From: Pseudomonadota bacterium
GTDB taxonomy: Bacteria; Pseudomonadota; Gammaproteobacteria; Steroidobacterales; Steroidobacteraceae
NCBI GenBank assembly: GCA_023391335.1
Contig: JAEWBG010000065.1
Location: forward strand, 1-64,000
Direction of reading: 5' to 3'
DNA length: 64,000 nt
Positions 8,238-14,583 of this stretch are shown here, one piece after another. The notes beneath the pieces are model-generated. The model was not told where the DNA came from, ran no database searches, and saw nothing but the letters and a program-made list of their open reading frames with translations. The translations under genes were made by a program, and so were the position numbers. Each line of letters starts with the position of its first letter. Position 1 is the first letter of the stretch.

Positions 8238-8262
8238 AATTAGACAGGATTAACAAGGTCAA
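8238..8262 (+). repeat. Partial inverted-repeat element
   Basis: TTAGACAGGATTAACAAGG matches one arm of the long inverted repeat seen at 3439-3506. The rest of 8196-8426 has no convincing gene, although a short open stretch ends at a TAA near 8371. Confidence 0.5.
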
Positions 8263-8426
8263 TGCGATATAGATTAGCGGGACGAACCACGGAAGCTTTC
8301 GAAGCACAGCCAACACCGACACCGTGATTAGAAACAAAATCGAAGTGAACATCGACGTGCGTGATGAGTAAGTCTTCGACGCGCTGGTGCGCACCGATCT
8401 TTGCGATGCTTTTTTCTCGTTCGCAT

Positions 8427-8597
8427 CGGCCGGCACGATTGAAGCAAGGCGGCCATACTGTGGCTCCGGAAGATATCAAGCGACGTTTCCGAAGAAGTTG
8501 GCTCAACTTCGAAAACCTCTACAAACCCTTGGCCGATGCATGGGCCGTGTATGAGAATTCCGGAGCAGCACCGAAGTTGTTGGAGAAAGGACCATGA
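8427..8597 (+). pseudogene. C-terminal remnant of a zeta-toxin-like kinase
   Basis: The frame reads RLKQGGHTVAPEDIKRRF and then NFENLYKPLADAWAVYENSG, matching the end of zeta-toxin-like P-loop kinases (GGH-V-x2-I-RRF followed by a D-W-x-vyDNS segment). The N-terminal three quarters with the Walker A motif is missing, so no kinase activity is expected. The preserved 3' end overlaps the next small gene by ATGA, showing the original operon arrangement. Confidence 0.65.
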
Positions 8598-8752
8598 CCA
8601 AGGCAGAGTCCAAGAAGCGGGTGGATGAATTTGCGAAATCGGTATCGCGTGGCCTTCGTCGCGCGGCTCGCGATGCACGCAAGACGGCGAAGATGTATGG
8701 CACGCCGATCTACATTTGGGAGAACGGCCGCGTCGTAGCGAAAAAGCCGTAG
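8594..8752 (+). CDS. Small basic protein downstream of the zeta remnant
   Basis: A 52-residue ORF starts MTKAESKKRVDEFAKSVSRG and ends GTPIYIWENGRVVAKKP. Its ATG overlaps the TGA of the zeta fragment (ATGA) and the ribosome site GAAAGG is in place, so it was translationally coupled to the toxin. Its frame is intact while the toxin is not. Small proteins in this position are recalled next to zeta-like kinases; an antitoxin role is possible but unproven. Expression now depends on whatever transcribes the remnant. Confidence 0.55.
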   Translation: MTKAESKKRVDEFAKSVSRGLRRAARDARKTAKMYGTPIYIWENGRVVAKKP

Positions 8753-8794
8753 GGCGTAGGCGAGTCGATGAAGCGAACAGCAGAAGGATGAGGC

Positions 8795-9000
8795 TGAAAG
8801 AAAAAGACGCGAGCCCTACAGGCAGGGCAGCCGAGAGAGATGAGAGGCAAGCCCTATGGGCACGGTAAGCCACAGCAAGCACGCCGACGAAGCGTCGGCA
8901 AGCAAGCTGACATTGTCAGCAAGCAAGAGTGAGTGCTTTCTTTCTGGCCTGCCGGTCGCCGGCTTGCCTGGGCTCAGCTACCTTGCGCTAGGTTGCCTGT
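8795..9000 (+). repeat. Hairpin array with a reverse-orientation tail
   Basis: Modules GCCCTACAGGC, GCCCTATGGGC, CCGACGAAGCGTCGG and GCTGACATTGTCAGC are followed by a reverse segment starting TTTCTGGCCTGCCGG. That tail resembles the sequence just upstream of the fic gene (about 6825-6865), so the duplication that produced the fic fossil at 9024 probably included part of the repeat. Confidence 0.75.
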
Positions 9001-9023
9001 AACCCAGTAGCCCAGGAATTCTC

Positions 9024-9057
9024 ATGAAGCGAACGACGGGCGCCGCGAATCGACCGC
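9024..9057 (+). pseudogene. Second copy of the fic 5' end (fossil)
   Basis: ATGAAGCGAACGACGGGCGC continuing to GAATCGACCGCC aligns with the first 33 bases of the fic gene at 6933 with only a few differences and a single-base gap. Similarity stops after about 34 bp, where sequence next to the tacT pseudogene begins. It records a duplicated or previously adjacent fic locus that was truncated. Confidence 0.6.
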
Positions 9058-9083
9058 CAAGGGACGATGCCATGCTCGGCAGT

Positions 9084-9389
9084 TCACTCCATCACGAGTG
9101 CACGGACAATCTCGATTGGCATTAGCATCGTTCGTTCGGCGAGTGCGCATCGAACAAATCCGTGGCGCTCGTAGAATGCCATCGCGGAATCATCGATTGC
9201 ATGCGTGCGTGATTACGCCCCGAGCGCCAGCGGTTTCCGCTGCAGTCACACACCGGCGGAGCGCGTCGATCAGCAGATCGCTTCCAAGCTTTCGTCCGTG
9301 ATAATCAGCATCGATTGCCAATCGGCCGATGAGAAGGAGGGGAATCTCATCCGGGGGGCGAGCACCCCTAGCGATTTGGCCATTGGCCC
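9084..9389 (-). pseudogene. TacT-like GNAT acetyltransferase toxin, broken twice
   Basis: Read on the minus strand after the tacA stop, the sequence encodes IPLLLIGRLAIDADYHGRKL, the acetyl-CoA-binding core of GNAT toxins that acetylate aminoacyl-tRNA. It continues to GARGVITHA and then meets a stop. Removing four bases (TGCA) restores the frame and gives the expected AIDDSAMAFYERHGF and a normal C-terminus. In addition, the first 70-80 residues are missing: the RGARPPDE segment follows the antitoxin stop almost directly. The gene therefore suffered a 5' deletion and a 4-bp insertion and should be inactive. Confidence 0.8.
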
Positions 9390-9668
9390 TCAGCGGTCCC
9401 AGGCGGGCTTGCGCTTCATCCTTGCTCTTAGCGCCTTGTTCGGCTTGACGGGCGCATCCAGCATTGCAAGGAACTCCTTGTAAGCTCTGTCATCAAGTGC
9501 GAACAGCCGCTGATCCAGAATGGTCTCCTCAGCCCGTGCGCGTGCGCTCTCGAGTATGAACTCAGAAAGCTTTTGCCCTCGCATCGCTGCGGCTCGATTG
9601 AGAATGGCTTTGGTTGCTGCCGAGGCCCTGATCTGGATCAGGTCATCTTTGCGGGTTGCATCACCCAT
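9390..9668 (-). CDS. DUF1778 (TacA-type) antitoxin
   Basis: The protein has about 92 residues if started at MGDATRKDD (9668); an in-frame upstream ATG exists at 9689. It shows the DUF1778 pattern: an N-terminal ribbon-helix-helix strand (DDLIQIRASAATKAILNRAA), LSEFILESARARAEETI, then a C-terminal toxin-wrapping segment (FALDDRAYKEFLAMLDAP). TacA antitoxins neutralise GNAT toxins and repress their operon. Its toxin downstream is a pseudogene, so this is an antitoxin without a working partner in cis. It could still counter a related toxin elsewhere. Confidence 0.85.
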   Translation of the reverse strand: MGDATRKDDLIQIRASAATKAILNRAAAMRGQKLSEFILESARARAEETILDQRLFALDDRAYKEFLAMLDAPVKPNKALRARMKRKPAWDR

Positions 9669-9752
9669 GGCGCGCGCTCGCGTATGCATCGTGTAATGAC
9701 AACGACATTGCGATGGCGGATTACTCGATGCGTGCTTGTACAAGCCACGCAG

Positions 9753-10166
9753 CTATTGAGCTTCGCCTTCAAGCACGACTGCTTGCGTCGGCCAGCGCTT
9801 GGCGATGGCTCGGTCGAGAGTAATCAGCTTGTATCCAGCAGCTTGTGCTGTCTGCACAAGGTAATCGTCAAAGGCGGCTCGATGGCCAGCAGTCTGGCCC
9901 ACGAAGTCCTTCGAGATCGGCGGAGATTCAACGAACGTATGTCGTTGCGATGATGTCAACGCATTCACCACTCGATGAGCATCTTCGGGCTTCAGCGGGG
10001 AGCGGTGCATGGGTGCTTCCGCGATCAAGAGTCGAAATAGTCCGATTTGAGTGAGCCCGGAAGTGGCGAACCTGGTTTGTGAACGCAACCAGCGGTCAAC
10101 GATGAGGTGATGTTCGTGTGCGCGGTGTACTGCCGCAAACGCAACATTGGTGTCCAACAAAAACAT
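9753..10166 (-). CDS. VapC-type PIN-domain ribonuclease toxin
   Basis: The protein has about 137 residues. The PIN fold is shown by FLLDTNVAFA with the first Asp, the TQIGLFRLL helix in place of the common Glu segment (seen in one VapC subfamily), AFDDYLVQTAQ with the third acidic cluster and TLDRAIAKR with the last. Such toxins cleave tRNA or rRNA. The ATG at 10166 overlaps the antitoxin stop (TGATG); upstream GTG codons at 10169 and 10172 are alternatives. The length is full, and with its antitoxin this looks like a working module. Confidence 0.87.
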   Translation of the reverse strand: MFLLDTNVAFAAVHRAHEHHLIVDRWLRSQTRFATSGLTQIGLFRLLIAEAPMHRSPLKPEDAHRVVNALTSSQRHTFVESPPISKDFVGQTAGHRAAFDDYLVQTAQAAGYKLITLDRAIAKRWPTQAVVLEGEAQ

Positions 10167-10570
10167 CACCACTCCATGGCATCCAACGCGTTGCTGATGT
10201 CGGCGCTTCTTATCGGAGGCTCAGACGGCAGCGGTTCCACAACTAGCCGTTCGTCTACATGGACAAGGCGGCGATCTGCCGTCACTTCGCTACTTGTCTG
10301 TCCGCTCTGCTCCTGTAATGCCCTGCGCAGCAGTGCTTCGAGGCTTGGAGCTCTCAGCAGGCCCGCAGCTTGAGCTTGGTGGGCGATCTCATCGGGCAGC
10401 AGCAGGGTGACTGATTTCATGTGAGCAAACTCGCTTTGCGCGGAAGTGCCATAGCTCTCCCCAGCATCTCTAACCTCGAATGGCCCGTATTGCTTCAACA
10501 CCGACAGAAGCTGCTGCCTCTCTGCGTCGGACAGCTTCTCCACAGCGGCTATCAGGTCTGAGAGTTTCAT
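10166..10570 (-). CDS. VapB-like antitoxin with an N-terminal extension
   Basis: This 134-residue partner of the following VapC has two parts. Residues 1-45 form a short helical region (LIAAVEKLSDAERQQLLSVL). Residues about 52-90 resemble a ribbon-helix-helix segment (SVTLLLPDEIAHQAQAAGLL, then LEALLRRALQ). The C-terminal tail would bind the toxin. It is the first gene of the operon and overlaps vapC by a few bases. The two-part layout is longer than classical VapB (about 75 residues). A palindrome immediately upstream is a natural operator. Confidence 0.72.
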   Translation of the reverse strand: MKLSDLIAAVEKLSDAERQQLLSVLKQYGPFEVRDAGESYGTSAQSEFAHMKSVTLLLPDEIAHQAQAAGLLRAPSLEALLRRALQEQSGQTSSEVTADRRLVHVDERLVVEPLPSEPPIRSADISNALDAMEW

Positions 10571-10571
10571 G

Positions 10572-10586
10572 TGGGCACGATATGCC
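10572..10586 (-). promoter_or_regulatory. Candidate VapBC operator
   Basis: GGGCA (10572-10576) and TGCCC (10582-10586) form a perfect inverted repeat with 5-bp spacing directly upstream of the vapB start codon. Toxin-antitoxin operons commonly carry such an element for conditional autorepression. Confidence 0.4.
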
Positions 10587-10728
10587 CGGTAGGCCTGATG
10601 TCAAGCCGCATGGTAATCACAGCAAGCATCGAGGGGATGGGCAGAAATGGGACGTTTACCCCGAAACACGGTTCTTGCCGGCGTCTCCGCGAGAACGTGC
10701 CTGCGTTTTGTGGATCTCCATTGGGGTT

Positions 10729-10801
10729 CTGTCTCGCTGACAGACCTTCTCGATCCGAAGGATCCTTCCTGACGATAGTCCGTCCTGACGGCAAAGCCGT
10801 C
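10729..10801 (+). repeat. Second-type mini-hairpin array
   Basis: Four consecutive hairpins occur: CTGTC-TCGCT-GACAG (10729-10743), GATCC-GAA-GGATC (10752-10764), GAC-GATA-GTC (10771-10780) and GACGGC-AAA-GCCGTC (10787-10801), linked by pyrimidine-rich spacers (CCTTCTC, CCTTCCT, CGTCCT). The layout matches 13917-14019, but several stems differ. No gene is supported in 10571-10880. Confidence 0.7.
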
Positions 10802-10880
10802 CGTCGTTATGCGTGGTTTGCTTCACCCAGTGTGACTTCCCGCCACGCCAACATTCCCAACATATGCGACGCTTCGCTCC

Positions 10881-11464
10881 ATGTTTACGGACCAGAACGA
10901 AACCAAAGATTGGTTGTTCGGCATTGCCGTGGTGATTGCGACTATCGTGATCTTCTTGTTCATACGGCAGCATCACGAAGAACAGCTCGAATCGGAACAA
11001 GCGACCAACGCAGTCGCGAATCCCCCACGAGAACCTAAGACGACGTACGTCGTCGAGTATGGGCGCTCAGCAGAGCCGATGCGTGTTGCCCCGAAATCCG
11101 TGTATCGATGCGTCGTGAATGGACAGCAAGTGTTCAGCGATCACGCGTGCGCGTCAGATGCGTCGGTTGTTGAGATCAGCGAACCGAATCGTGCGAATGC
11201 TCAGGATACGTCGCATCTATACGATGCAGTCACGGGTCAAGGGTCACGGGTCAGAGCGGATCGTTTTCGGACTCGGGGGCTGCGGGATCGATTGATGACC
11301 GAGCGTCGATCTGCGATTCGCTTCAAGAGTCGATTGATCGCATCAATGCTCGCATGCGGCAGAAGTATTCGAACTGGGAAGGCGAGCGATTCAGAGATCG
11401 GCTTCGGCAGTTGAAAGCGGAGCAGTGGGATGAGAAGTGCAGGTGGGAGAAGAAGGCACAATAG
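10881..11464 (+). pseudogene. Membrane-anchored DUF4124-like protein, frameshifted
   Basis: The first 115 codons encode an N-terminal membrane anchor (LFGIAVVIATIVIFLFI, about residues 12-28) and the segment SVYRCVVNGQQVFSDHACA, typical of DUF4124-like envelope proteins. The 9-bp sequence CACGGGTCA then occurs at 11231 and again 14 bp later at 11245. Removing one 14-bp unit keeps the frame open through SFSDSGAAGSIDD to a natural ending with INARMRQKYSNWEGERFRD and a stop at 11462-11464. As it stands the frame runs into a low-quality tail ending at 11414. The likely cause is a 14-bp duplication. Confidence 0.65.
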
Positions 11465-11550
11465 CTTCCAGCATGCGTGTTGCACTCCAGGGACCAACCT
11501 CGAGCTCACGGCCGGCTGCCTCATCATTCATGGTTTGATAGCCTACGTTG

Positions 11551-12477
11551 ATGGATTCCCTGGATCTTGAGCATCGTCTTCGATCGGCTGCATTCGCGGC
11601 CGTGCGGCGTCTCAGCGCAAGCAAGGGCGATCTCACCTCGGCCGACCTAAAGCCGGGCTTTGAGTTTGAAGGCGAGCGCATTCCGTGGGTGAACCCTCAG
11701 CGCGGAATATTCAAGCCACGGCAGATGAAGCACTTGCTCTCGATCCGAACGGTCTTTCCCCGCACGGGTGCAAAAGTCTGGTATGACGACCAGCGTCAGG
11801 TTCACGAGCAGATCTATCGTGGCAACGACGTTGTCGACTATGCCTTCATGGGGAACGATCCTGACGCGGCGGACAATCGCTGGCTTCGTGAGGCAATGAG
11901 CGAACGCGTCCCGATCATCTATTTTCTTGGTGTGGCACCTGGTTTGTATCAGGCAATTATTCCGACCTATATCGTGGGTTGGGACGCGCAGAAGCTGAAG
12001 GCAAGTGTCGCTTTTGGGCCGATTGAAACAACGATCGAGGAGTATCCCGAGACACTCGGAGAGCGACGCTACGCTCTAAGGGAGGTGAAACAAAGACTAC
12101 ATCAAGCCTCTTTCCGCGAAGCGGTGATCGCTGCTTACAACGGGCGTTGCGCTATCACCGGACTGCCCGAGGTTCGGCTCCTGGATGCTGCTCATATAGT
12201 CTCTGATACCCATGAAGCGCTCGGCCAGCCGGTGATACCCAACGGACTTCCTCTGTCCAAAATCCATCATGCGGCGTTCGATGCCCATCTACTTGGCGTA
12301 GATAGCGACTTCAGAATTCATCTCTCGCGGCGTCTGTTGAGCAAGAAAGACGGCCCGATGCTGGAGCTCTTGAAGGCGGTTCACGGCACGAAACTTCATT
12401 TACCAGTCCGCGAGAAGGATTATCCAGATCGCGATCGATTGGCCCTCCGATTCGATGTGTTTAGAGCATACGAGTAA
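11551..12477 (+). CDS. HNH endonuclease family protein
   Basis: This protein of about 308 residues has a C-terminal HNH_2-type nuclease domain: CAITGLPEVRLLDAAHI carries the first Cys and the HNH His, followed by IPNGLPLSKIHHAAFDAHLL with the Asn and final His. The N-terminal 180 residues (WVNPQRGIFKPRQMKHLLSI, YAFMGNDP) resemble the DNA-binding part of proteins annotated as putative restriction endonucleases. The role is probably DNA cleavage; no methylase accompanies it. The start is ATG 11551 (a TTG lies just before). It overlaps the thermonuclease gene by one base, so the two are co-translated. Confidence 0.82.
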   Translation: MDSLDLEHRLRSAAFAAVRRLSASKGDLTSADLKPGFEFEGERIPWVNPQRGIFKPRQMKHLLSIRTVFPRTGAKVWYDDQRQVHEQIYRGNDVVDYAFMGNDPDAADNRWLREAMSERVPIIYFLGVAPGLYQAIIPTYIVGWDAQKLKASVAFGPIETTIEEYPETLGERRYALREVKQRLHQASFREAVIAAYNGRCAITGLPEVRLLDAAHIVSDTHEALGQPVIPNGLPLSKIHHAAFDAHLLGVDSDFRIHLSRRLLSKKDGPMLELLKAVHGTKLHLPVREKDYPDRDRLALRFDVFRAYE

Positions 12478-13082
12478 TGAGGTCCGCGATCCTCCTCTGC
12501 GTGCTGCTGTTCGGATATGCGCACGCTCGCTCCGGTGCAGTGGATGCTCAGGGTTGTCATCGTGACTCCAGAACGAGCGAACGTCACTGCCATCCTGATC
12601 GTGCGAAATCCTCCAAGGGCGATCCCTATGTCATTCCGAAGGCCGGCGATGAAGGGGTTTTCTTCGGACCATGCACGTCCATTGTCGACGGCGATACTTT
12701 CAAAGCGAAAGTCCAAGGAGTCGTGATGGACGTCCGGTTCGAGAGCATCGACGCACCCGAGCACGACCAGCCTTACGGCCTCGAAGCGAAGCGTGAGCTT
12801 GACTCAATCATCCACGGGAAACAGCTTGTCATCGTTCCTTCCGATACCGACCGATATGGTCGAACGGTGGCTCGCGTGTGGGTTGGCGGATTGGACGTCA
12901 ATCGCGAACTCGTAAAGCGTGGTGCCGCTTGGTTCCAGTCCGAGTATGCGAAGGACGATGCACTCTATTGGGAGGAGCAAGCCGCTCGCAATGCGAAGAT
13001 TGGGCTTTGGGCCAAGCCGCATGAAGAGCCTTGGCACTGGCGCGAGAGGAAGCGCAGTCGAAGTGAGACTGGTCGAGACTAG
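12477..13082 (+). CDS. Secreted thermonuclease (SNase-fold)
   Basis: This 201-residue protein begins with a signal peptide (RSAILLCVLLFGYAHA), then a Cys/His region (GCHRDSRTSERHCH) found ahead of many proteobacterial SNase domains. The nuclease core follows: SIVDGDTFKAK with the calcium Asp residues, VRFESIDAPEHDQ with catalytic Arg and Glu, and DRYGRTVARVWV with the second catalytic Arg. It should degrade DNA or RNA in the periplasm or outside the cell. The ATG overlaps the HNH gene stop (TAATG). Pairing a cytoplasmic HNH nuclease with an exported nuclease is unusual. Confidence 0.9.
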   Translation: MRSAILLCVLLFGYAHARSGAVDAQGCHRDSRTSERHCHPDRAKSSKGDPYVIPKAGDEGVFFGPCTSIVDGDTFKAKVQGVVMDVRFESIDAPEHDQPYGLEAKRELDSIIHGKQLVIVPSDTDRYGRTVARVWVGGLDVNRELVKRGAAWFQSEYAKDDALYWEEQAARNAKIGLWAKPHEEPWHWRERKRSRSETGRD

Positions 13083-13118
13083 ATCGGCTCACTCAAAGTG
13101 AGCCACCCGGTTCGCTTC

Positions 13119-13871
13119 TTATTTCACGGATTGCTCCGGCTTCGCCGAAAAGACCGTCATCTCTCTCAATCCGTCTAATGGAATGATGCGTACGGTTTTC
13201 CTATCCGGCGCCGGATCGAAGATCGAACAGAGCTTGTCAGTGCAGAGGAGGCGATAGCCGCGCTCGATTCGTTCGTCGTTCGCTCCGAAGTGGAGTTCGA
13301 TCCATTGAATATTCCTATTTGAGTTCTGGTCAGCCGAGCTGACGGAGACGATCAAACGTTGCCCTCTCTCTACGCCCTCGTCGTACGCTTGCCTCATAAC
13401 GAATCGCGTGATCCAAACAAAATAGACTGCCATGAGGCACAGAATCCCCAGCCCGGCGTATTTGCCGTATCTCCTTGGTGTTTTCTCTGGAGATTGTTCT
13501 GCCCATGTAGAAAGCTGCGCGAGCAAGTGCCATTTCCTCTTGGCGGCATTCCACGCCGGTATTCCCCACCAAATAAAAGCTGCACTTACGAACATTGCAA
13601 TCGCGATGCCGACAAGCCAAAGGGTTGCGAGATACGTTCCCGTTCCAAATCCCGACGCAGCGTAGCTGTTGAAGTCATCGGGGACTTGATACAAGTCGAG
13701 TCCGAGTTGGACTAAGTAACCGGATCGATTCTCTCTGCCGATCGCGAATAGAACGCCCGCAAGAAGAACGAGGAGCAACCCTCCCAGCAGTCCAAACCAT
13801 TCGCGCAATGAGCCTTTGGATTTGCTGTTCGATGCGGTGGCGCTGTCGATATTTTTCTCATTTATTCCCAT
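13119..13871 (-). CDS. Integral membrane protein of unknown function
   Basis: The protein has 250 residues starting at MGINEKNI. Three hydrophobic segments are visible: SLREWFGLLGGLLLVLLAGV region, TYLATLWLVGIAIAMFVSAA region and GLGILCLMAVYFVWITRFVM. They are followed by a soluble C-terminal half with two nearby cysteines (LLCTDKLCSIFDP). No known domain is recognised. It converges with the thermonuclease gene (36-bp gap) and its 5' side borders the second-type hairpin array. The length and well-formed segments argue for a real gene. Confidence 0.7.
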   Translation of the reverse strand: MGINEKNIDSATASNSKSKGSLREWFGLLGGLLLVLLAGVLFAIGRENRSGYLVQLGLDLYQVPDDFNSYAASGFGTGTYLATLWLVGIAIAMFVSAAFIWWGIPAWNAAKRKWHLLAQLSTWAEQSPEKTPRRYGKYAGLGILCLMAVYFVWITRFVMRQAYDEGVERGQRLIVSVSSADQNSNRNIQWIELHFGANDERIERGYRLLCTDKLCSIFDPAPDRKTVRIIPLDGLREMTVFSAKPEQSVK

Positions 13872-13916
13872 GAATTCTCTCCGTGAACCGGGCCATTGTG
13901 CCGCAGGGCTATATTT

Positions 13917-14019
13917 CTGTCCCGCCGACAGGCCTTCTCGACGCCTGGCGTCTCTCCCGACGTCGGTCCTTCTCGACGGCGCAGCCGTCCGTCCTTCCGG
14001 CGATTTCGTCAAATCGCCG
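13917..14019 (+). repeat. Second-type mini-hairpin array
   Basis: Five hairpins lie in a row: CTGTC-CCGCC-GACAG (13917-13931), GACGCC-T-GGCGTC (13940-13952), the palindrome CCGACGTCGG (13957-13966), GACGGC-GCA-GCCGTC (13975-13989) and arms CGGCGATTT/AAATCGCCG (13998-14019). Spacers are pyrimidine-rich. The arrangement parallels 10729-10801. The rest of 13872-14218 shows no gene. Confidence 0.72.
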
Positions 14020-14218
14020 CTCGCTTTTCCCCCTCCCACCGAATACATTTAGACCCCAATCACTCAATTAAAAGAGCCGTTTGTGGAGACTTCGGGCTCC
14101 TGATTTCGGCCAGGGATTTTTCATGGCGGGGGCGAAGAGGCGGATTTCCAAGTTTTTGCCTGGGTATCTTCTAAGGAACGTAGCGCCGCGATTTTTCGTC
14201 GAATGACGGAGTTTGGAA

Positions 14219-14569
14219 ATGAGTCAGGAGCTAAACGAGCTTCGCGAGGCGTTACGAAAGTTTGCTGAAGAGCGAGATTGGGAGCAGTTTCATTCGCCTA
14301 AGAACCTCGCCTCTGCAGTCGTTGTAGAAGCGGGCGAGCTGTTGGAGCAATTCCAGTGGCTCACCGAAGAACAGAGTCGCAATTTGGCCCCGAACCGTTT
14401 GGCACAAGTCGCTGACGAAATTGCGGACATCTTTATTTATCTTATTCGGCTGGCTGACAAACTTGACGTGGACCTTCCAAAGGTCGCTCACGACAAGATC
14501 GCAAGGAATGCAGAGAAATATCCAGTCGATAAAGCGCGAGGGAACGCGAGGAAATACACAGATTTATAA
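14219..14569 (+). CDS. MazG-like nucleotide pyrophosphohydrolase
   Basis: This 116-residue all-alpha NTP pyrophosphohydrolase probably hydrolyses a (d)NTP to the monophosphate and pyrophosphate. The magnesium-binding pattern is visible: VVVEAGELLEQFQW and later VADEIADIFIYLIRLAD. The segment EERDWEQFHSPKNLA is typical of the short single-domain group. ATG 14219 is preceded by an ACGGAG ribosome site; an upstream in-frame TTG is unlikely. It is followed after 14 bp by the DUF2075 ATPase gene, so the two form an operon. That context suggests nucleotide-pool control in defence; this is inference. Confidence 0.88.
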   Translation: MSQELNELREALRKFAEERDWEQFHSPKNLASAVVVEAGELLEQFQWLTEEQSRNLAPNRLAQVADEIADIFIYLIRLADKLDVDLPKVAHDKIARNAEKYPVDKARGNARKYTDL

Positions 14570-14583
14570 GTGCGAACACGCAG

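Noticed and set aside
9098..9483. Plus-strand ORFs opposite the TacT pseudogene
   Set aside because: The minus strand carries recognisable GNAT sequence; the plus-strand products do not resemble proteins.
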